Shown in pieces: positions 49,476-53,542 of a stretch of 53,542 nucleotides of DNA (the first letter of the stretch is position 1; each line of letters starts with the position of its first letter). Made by a program: the position numbers and the translations under genes. Origin of the DNA: Fimenecus sp963590415 (GTDB lineage Bacteria > Bacillota > Clostridia > Oscillospirales > Acutalibacteraceae); assembly GCA_963590415.1 (NCBI GenBank), contig CAVAPB010000016.1, positions 1 through 53,542 on the forward strand. Reading direction: 5' to 3'. The notes under the pieces were generated by a model. The model saw only the letters and a program-made list of their open reading frames with translations. It had not been told where the DNA came from and made no database searches.

Positions 49476-50336
49476 TTACCTTTTTATATCTCTGTGATAA
49501 ACGCCGACATCGCAGCCGTTTTCAAGCAAATGCTTGTTTAGCAGCTCCGCAAACACAACAGAACGGTGCTTTCCGCCCGTGCAGCCGACAGCAATGGTAA
49601 GCTGGCTTTTCCCCTCGGTCATATACAGCGGAATTAAAAAGTCAATAAGGTCATAAAGCTTCTTTTCGAGCTCCTTTGACTGACTGTATTTCATCACAAA
49701 GTTGCGAACCTCCTTTTCAAGTCCCGTATGATTTTTAAGCTCGGGAACATAAAAAGGATTCGGTAAACATCTTACATCAAAAACAAGGTCGGCGTCTTTC
49801 GGAATACCGTATTTGAAGCCAAATGACATACTGTGAATTTTAAGCGTGCTCGAGATGTTATTAAGGAAGAGCTTTGCAATTTTTTCCTTAAACTGCGAGC
49901 TCATAACATTTGAAGTGTCAACAATATAGTCTGCCATCTGCCTCAAAGGAAGAAGCACTTCCCTCTCCTTAGCGATAGCCTCGGCAAGCGATGGCGTGTT
50001 GAATTCATCCGCAAGCGGGTGTTTTCTCCTCGTTTCCTGATAACGGCGCATTATAACCTCGTTATCCGCATCAATAAACAAAATTTTGCAGTTGATTTTT
50101 GTTTTGTCAAGCTCTTTCAAGATATTAAACAGACTTGTAAATTCATCGCCGAGTCTTATATCGGCAACCAACGCCACCCTGTCCTTTTCCTCATTAGAGT
50201 TCATACAAAGCTGAACAAAGGTAGGTATAAGCTTCGGCGGCATATTGTCAACGCAGTAAAAGCCTATATCCTCCAAAGCCTGCACGGCCCTTGACTTTCC
50301 TGCGCCAGACATACCCGTTACAATTACCAAGTCCAT
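49476..50336 (-). CDS. rapZ: RNase adapter/nucleotide-binding protein RapZ (YvcJ)
   Basis: A P-loop protein that in E. coli guides RNase E to GlmZ RNA and in Bacillus affects competence. The 286-aa product has Walker A GMSGAGKSRA at residues 8-17, and the C-terminal RapZ signature AVGCTGGKHRSVVFAE. Length is usual. It lies 12 bases after murB and 4 before whiA. RNA targets in Firmicutes are not settled. Confidence 0.95.
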   Translation of the reverse strand: MDLVIVTGMSGAGKSRAVQALEDIGFYCVDNMPPKLIPTFVQLCMNSNEEKDRVALVADIRLGDEFTSLFNILKELDKTKINCKILFIDADNEVIMRRYQETRRKHPLADEFNTPSLAEAIAKEREVLLPLRQMADYIVDTSNVMSSQFKEKIAKLFLNNISSTLKIHSMSFGFKYGIPKDADLVFDVRCLPNPFYVPELKNHTGLEKEVRNFVMKYSQSKELEKKLYDLIDFLIPLYMTEGKSQLTIAVGCTGGKHRSVVFAELLNKHLLENGCDVGVYHRDIKR

Positions 50337-50348
50337 AAATTCACATCC

Positions 50349-51257
50349 TTAAAATTCGCCCAAAAATCTAACCTCGGGCTCAAGCATAACGCCTTTATTT
50401 TCGTAAACTGTTTTTCTTATATAATCGATAAGCGCCGCAATATCGGAAGAAGTTGCATTTCCCTTGTTGATTACAAAGCCTGCGTGCTTTTCGCTTACCT
50501 GCGCACCGCCTATCGTATAACCTTTAAGCGAACACTCTTCAATCAACACGCCTGCATAATACCCCTGCGGACGCTTGAAGGTGCTTCCGGCGCTCGGATA
50601 TTCAAGCGGCTGTTTAGCCTTTCTCTTGCCGAGATTTTCATACATTTCGGCTTTTATATCGGCTTTGTCAGCCTTTTTAAGCTCCAATTTCAGAGAGGTA
50701 ATGACAAACCCGTTATCGGAATATGCGCTTTTTCTGTAAGAGAGCCCGAGTTCTTCTCCCGTAAGGCATCCCTCGTAAAAATCGGAGTCAATATGCGTAC
50801 ACTGCGTGAGGACATCTTTCATTTCTCCGCCGTATGCGCCTGCATTCATAAAAGCCGCACCGCCTGCCGTACCGGGAATGCCAAAGGCAAATTCAAGTCC
50901 GCTCAAGGAATTTTCAAGCGCAAAATTGCATAGCTTTGACATTGAAATTCCGCTTTCGCAAATAACGGTTGTTTCATCTTCAAGACTGATATTCGAAAAA
51001 TCGGAGCCGATTTTTATAACTGCTCCGGATAAACCATTATCGGAAACAAGAATATTGCTTCCGTTTCCGATAATATATGTTTTTATTCCGTTTTCGCGAC
51101 ATGTTTTCAAAATTGCCGTAAGTGAAGCGATACTGTTGGGAAAAACGATAATTTCAGCATTTCCGCCCGTTTTGAAGCTTGTATAATCACGCATACTTGC
51201 TTTTTCAAAACAGCGGCAACCAAAGCTTTGTGCTGTCGACTTCACAATATCTGTCAC
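50349..51257 (-). CDS. murB: UDP-N-acetylenolpyruvoylglucosamine reductase
   Basis: FAD enzyme making UDP-MurNAc for peptidoglycan. The 302-aa protein has the FAD motifs YTSFKTGGNAEII and IGNGSNILVSDNG, IPGTAGGAAFMNAGAYGGE, the catalytic Ser in YPSAGSTFKRP and Glu in MLEPEVRFLG, the type IIa arrangement of Gram-positives. GTG 51257 follows AAAGGTGAT at the spacing usual here. An ATG at 51272 is in frame and overlaps the glucokinase stop (TAATG) but lacks a ribosome site, so I prefer 51257. Confidence 0.94.
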   Translation of the reverse strand: MTDIVKSTAQSFGCRCFEKASMRDYTSFKTGGNAEIIVFPNSIASLTAILKTCRENGIKTYIIGNGSNILVSDNGLSGAVIKIGSDFSNISLEDETTVICESGISMSKLCNFALENSLSGLEFAFGIPGTAGGAAFMNAGAYGGEMKDVLTQCTHIDSDFYEGCLTGEELGLSYRKSAYSDNGFVITSLKLELKKADKADIKAEMYENLGKRKAKQPLEYPSAGSTFKRPQGYYAGVLIEECSLKGYTIGGAQVSEKHAGFVINKGNATSSDIAALIDYIRKTVYENKGVMLEPEVRFLGEF

Positions 51258-51271
51258 AAAATCACCTTTCA

Positions 51272-52219
51272 TTATTCGTCAAGCAACGCAGCGCCGATAA
51301 CGCCTGCGTCGTTTCCGAGCTTGGCGGAACAGATAACCGTCTGCTCCTCCGAATATACGCTGTATCTTTCCTGATAGACAATTTTTCTGACAGGCTCTAA
51401 AAGATATTCTCTCTCATAGCCTATGCCGCCGCCGACGCAGAGAACCTTAGGCTGGAATGTGTTGATTACATTTGTGATACCGATTGCAAGATAGTGAACA
51501 TACCAGTCAACAAGCCTCTTGCCGCACTCATCGCCGGCACGCATTGCGTCAAAAGCTGTTTTGCCGTTAGCGTTTTCAATGTTGCCGTCTGCGATTTCCC
51601 ACATCTTAGAGTCCTTATTTTCAAGCATAGCCTTTTTTGTTTCACGAATCAAAGCGGTAGCCGAGGAATAAGCCTCCCAACAGCCCTTTCTGCCGCAGGT
51701 GCACGGTTCGCCGTCGGCGCAAATAACCATATGACCCATCTCGCCTGCCGCACCGTTGCAGCCGCCGAGAATTTTGCCGTTTACGATAATTCCCGAGCCT
51801 ACGCCCGTTCCGAGCGTGATTGCAGCAAAGTTTTCAACTCCGCCGCCGGCACCTGCCATAGCTTCGCCGAGAGCCGCACAGTTTGCGTCATTCTCTATGT
51901 AAATGGGTTTATCAAAATGGCTCTGCATAATCTTTCTTGCGGGGACATTTGAAAAACCGAGGTTGTTTGCGTACTGGATAATACCGAAATGCTTGTCAAC
52001 GGAACCGGGAGTTCCGATACCTATTGAACGGACATCCGCAAGCGTAATTCCCGCCTCCTCAATAGCCATATTCACGGCTTTTGCGACATCGTTTATTATA
52101 TCGACAGCAGGACGGGGGCAAGCCGTCGGCATTTTGCCCTTACCGACGATTTTGTAAAATTCATCAACAACTCCGGCAACAATATTTGTTCCGCCGAGGT
52201 CTACACCTATTCTGTACAT
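51272..52219 (-). CDS. glcK: ROK-family glucokinase
   Basis: Phosphorylates glucose to glucose-6-phosphate. The 315-aa ROK kinase has the phosphate loop GVDLGGTNIVAGVVD, the second motif LGTGVGSGIIV and an intact zinc site, GEMGHMVIC then CTCGRKGCWEAYSSATAL. Length and motifs fit the clostridial glucokinase. ATG 52219 follows GGAGG; an in-frame TTG at 52231 would put its start within that site. It lies between hprK and murB, tying glucose entry to the HPr kinase operon. Confidence 0.93.
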   Translation of the reverse strand: MYRIGVDLGGTNIVAGVVDEFYKIVGKGKMPTACPRPAVDIINDVAKAVNMAIEEAGITLADVRSIGIGTPGSVDKHFGIIQYANNLGFSNVPARKIMQSHFDKPIYIENDANCAALGEAMAGAGGGVENFAAITLGTGVGSGIIVNGKILGGCNGAAGEMGHMVICADGEPCTCGRKGCWEAYSSATALIRETKKAMLENKDSKMWEIADGNIENANGKTAFDAMRAGDECGKRLVDWYVHYLAIGITNVINTFQPKVLCVGGGIGYEREYLLEPVRKIVYQERYSVYSEEQTVICSAKLGNDAGVIGAALLDE

Positions 52220-52256
52220 AATGTCCTCCAAAAATAGTATATATAATTATTTTAAT

Positions 52257-53222
52257 TTAATAACTTTGCCATATTTCAAGCTCTTCGGGCTTAGGCTCTT
52301 CCTCTTGCATACCAAGCTGATGAAGTAGCTCCTTTGCAGCATTGTAACCCATCTTTTTCTGCCTGTTGTTCATTGCGGCTACCTCAATAATAATAGCAAG
52401 GTTTCTGCCCGGCTTGACGGGAACAACGGTTATCGGTACATTGACATTCATAATATTTATATATTCGGTATCAACGCCCATTCTGTCATACACCTTATCG
52501 GGATCCCACTGTTCAAGCTTTACAACCATATTTATCTTTTCCGAAAGCTTAACAGCGCCCATACCGAAAATACGGCGCGCGTTGACAATGCCTATTCCTC
52601 GAAGCTCAATAAAATGTCGTATATTGTCGGGAGCTGATCCCACAAGCGTTTTAGCGGAAATTTTCCTTATCTCAACCGCGTCGTCGGCAATAAGACGGTG
52701 ACCTCTTTTAATAAGCTCGACCGCTGTCTCGCTCTTGCCTACTCCGCTGTCTCCTATAATGAGAACGCCCTCGCCGTAAACCTCGACAAGTACGCCGTGC
52801 CTTGTAATGCGTTCGGCAAGCTCAGTTCCGAGATAACTGATAAGCGCCGACATACAGCTTGATGTCGGTTCGGCAGTCCTGAAAAGCGGAACGTTGTACT
52901 TTTCGGCAAGCTCCTTGCCGCAATCCGGCAGTTCAAGATTCCTTGTAATCAAAACAAACGGCGGCTTGTGGCTCATAAGCCTGTCTAGGCTTGAATACTG
53001 TTCCTCGGGCGAGAGCTTTTTTATAAGCTCAATTTCAGACAGCCCTAAAAACTGCGCACGCTCTGCATCAAAAAATGCATCTCTGTCAACTAAAAGCAAC
53101 CCCGGTCTGTTGACATCGGGTGAGCACACTGCATGTTTGCTGAAATCGTCAGGCAGATAGAGAACTTCAAAATCAAATTCTTTAAGCACCTTTTCGAGCG
53201 ATACGGAATACTTTGCAGACAA
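52257..53222 (-). CDS. hprK: HPr kinase/phosphorylase
   Basis: Adds phosphate to, or removes it from, Ser46 of HPr, the switch of carbon-catabolite repression in Firmicutes. The 321-aa protein has the N-terminal domain (about 1-130), His142 in RHGVLVEVYGEG, Walker A GDSGVGKS (157-164), the Asp in IADDAVEI and the signature ELRGIGIVNARRIFG. It begins with TTG, seven bases after GGAGG. It opens the hprK-glcK-murB-rapZ-whiA unit. Confidence 0.95.
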   Translation of the reverse strand: MSAKYSVSLEKVLKEFDFEVLYLPDDFSKHAVCSPDVNRPGLLLVDRDAFFDAERAQFLGLSEIELIKKLSPEEQYSSLDRLMSHKPPFVLITRNLELPDCGKELAEKYNVPLFRTAEPTSSCMSALISYLGTELAERITRHGVLVEVYGEGVLIIGDSGVGKSETAVELIKRGHRLIADDAVEIRKISAKTLVGSAPDNIRHFIELRGIGIVNARRIFGMGAVKLSEKINMVVKLEQWDPDKVYDRMGVDTEYINIMNVNVPITVVPVKPGRNLAIIIEVAAMNNRQKKMGYNAAKELLHQLGMQEEEPKPEELEIWQSY

Positions 53223-53379
53223 GCATATCCCTCCAATTTAATGTTCGTAGTTATTATAAACTATAATTCAATACAATGCCATACTTTTTTGAAAAATTTT
53301 TTATGAATGCCTATATGTCTTTTTACAATCATATATTTTACTGTGAAAACTATGTGTTATTAACTGATGATAAACATAA
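53223..53379. other. Leader of hprK, no gene seen
   Basis: An AT-rich stretch between the hprK ribosome site (GGAGG on the minus strand) and the terminator at 53380-53413. A TATAAT occurs on the minus strand near 53254-53259, but a convincing -35 at normal spacing is not visible, so I do not name a promoter. Confidence 0.35.
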
Positions 53380-53413
53380 AAATCGGTCTGTCGGTATTCC
53401 GACAGACCTTTTT
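53380..53413. terminator. Symmetric rho-independent terminator
   Basis: GGTCTGTCGG and CCGACAGACC form a perfect 10-bp stem with loop TATT, followed by five T on the plus strand and by GATTTTT on the minus strand. The gene it most likely ends is the partial minus-strand gene at the window edge. Confidence 0.88.
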
Positions 53414-53433
53414 GTCCGAAAAATATTACAGCC

Positions 53434-53541
53434 TTATTTCATACTGTCTTCGTATGCCTTGATCATCTTCTTACTATTGCTACCTGTACGGCTCGTAAGA
53501 TTTTGAAGGGTTTTAGTGACCGTTGTTCCGGCTTTCAGGTG
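53434..53541 (-). CDS. 3' end of an unidentified gene (partial)
   Basis: On the minus strand a frame enters from beyond the window and encodes about 35 residues ending TGSNSKKMIKAYEDSMK, then TAA at 53436-53434, 20 bases before a strong terminator. The polar, Lys/Thr/Ser-rich tail and the terminator support a real C terminus. I cannot identify the protein; it does not look like UvrC, which often precedes hprK. Confidence 0.55.
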   Translation of the reverse strand, partial: HLKAGTTVTKTLQNLTSRTGSNSKKMIKAYEDSMK

Positions 53542-53542
53542 T

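Overview
The window is chromosomal DNA from a low-to-moderate G+C, spore-lineage Firmicute, most likely a gut Clostridia of the Ruminococcaceae/Oscillospiraceae type. The evidence is the gene orders (SRP RNA-dnaX-ebfC-recR-smpB-tmRNA; hprK-glucokinase-murB-rapZ-whiA; queA-tgt-yajC-TIGR04086-spoIIM), the sporulation genes spoIIM and cwlD, an HPr kinase, an AhrC/ArgR-type ARG box, an L-box lysine riboswitch and strong AGGAGGTGAT-type ribosome binding sites. Species is inferred from gene content only; nothing here identifies it precisely.

Layout. 1-900: palindromic repeats and a 262-bp tandem duplication that carries pieces of the 3' end of the adjacent tmRNA. 900-4600 (minus): SRP RNA, dnaX, ebfC, recR, smpB, tmRNA. 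4700-10240 (plus): GH20 hexosaminidase, glycerol kinase, malic enzyme, then a cassette of four small genes: a His-rich peptide, a CooT-like nickel-binding protein and two small membrane proteins. 10315-13204 (minus): acyl-CoA ligase and a PlsC-like acyltransferase with a zinc ribbon. 13723-13805: tRNA-Leu. 13900-16670 (plus): GH2 glycosidase and WYL regulator. 16798-20386 (plus): pgk-tpiA-gpmI glycolysis operon. 20500-21580 (minus): NUDIX and HD hydrolases. 21745-22453 (plus): AbrB-like regulator and DUF188 protein. 22479-26002 (minus): lysine riboswitch, asd, dapA, dapB and an ACT-domain protein. 26086-29829 (plus): queA, tgt, yajC, TIGR04086 protein, spoIIM. 29813-30826 (minus): tyrosine recombinase. 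30827-31573: AT-rich gap without genes. 31574-32152 (plus): DUF2726 protein. 32194-35316 (minus): small orphan, DUF6873 protein, radA, cwlD. 35450-41887 (minus): argC-J-B-D-F plus ilvE under an ARG box. 42000-43820 (minus): typA. 43991-46636: sialic acid catabolism, nanE-nanK divergent from nanA. 46716-48542 (plus): an asparagine-synthetase-like protein whose glutaminase domain has lost its catalytic Cys. 48590-53222 (minus): whiA, rapZ, murB, glucokinase, hprK. 53434-53541 (minus): 3' end of an unidentified gene.

Taken together this is mostly core metabolism and information processing, with host-glycan use (GH20, GH2, nanA/E/K) and carbon-catabolite control (hprK). Items that look least explained: the His-rich/CooT/two-membrane-protein cassette, the Cys-less asparagine synthetase homologue, the tmRNA-derived repeat array, the lone ACT protein of the lysine operon, an unassigned 9-9-9 operator-like palindrome before pgk, and a leader sequence shared by argJ and nanK. 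I found no CRISPR array, no transposase gene and no prophage. Promoters were located by eye as -35/-10 pairs with 16-17 bp spacing, and start codons were chosen by Shine-Dalgarno (SD) position.
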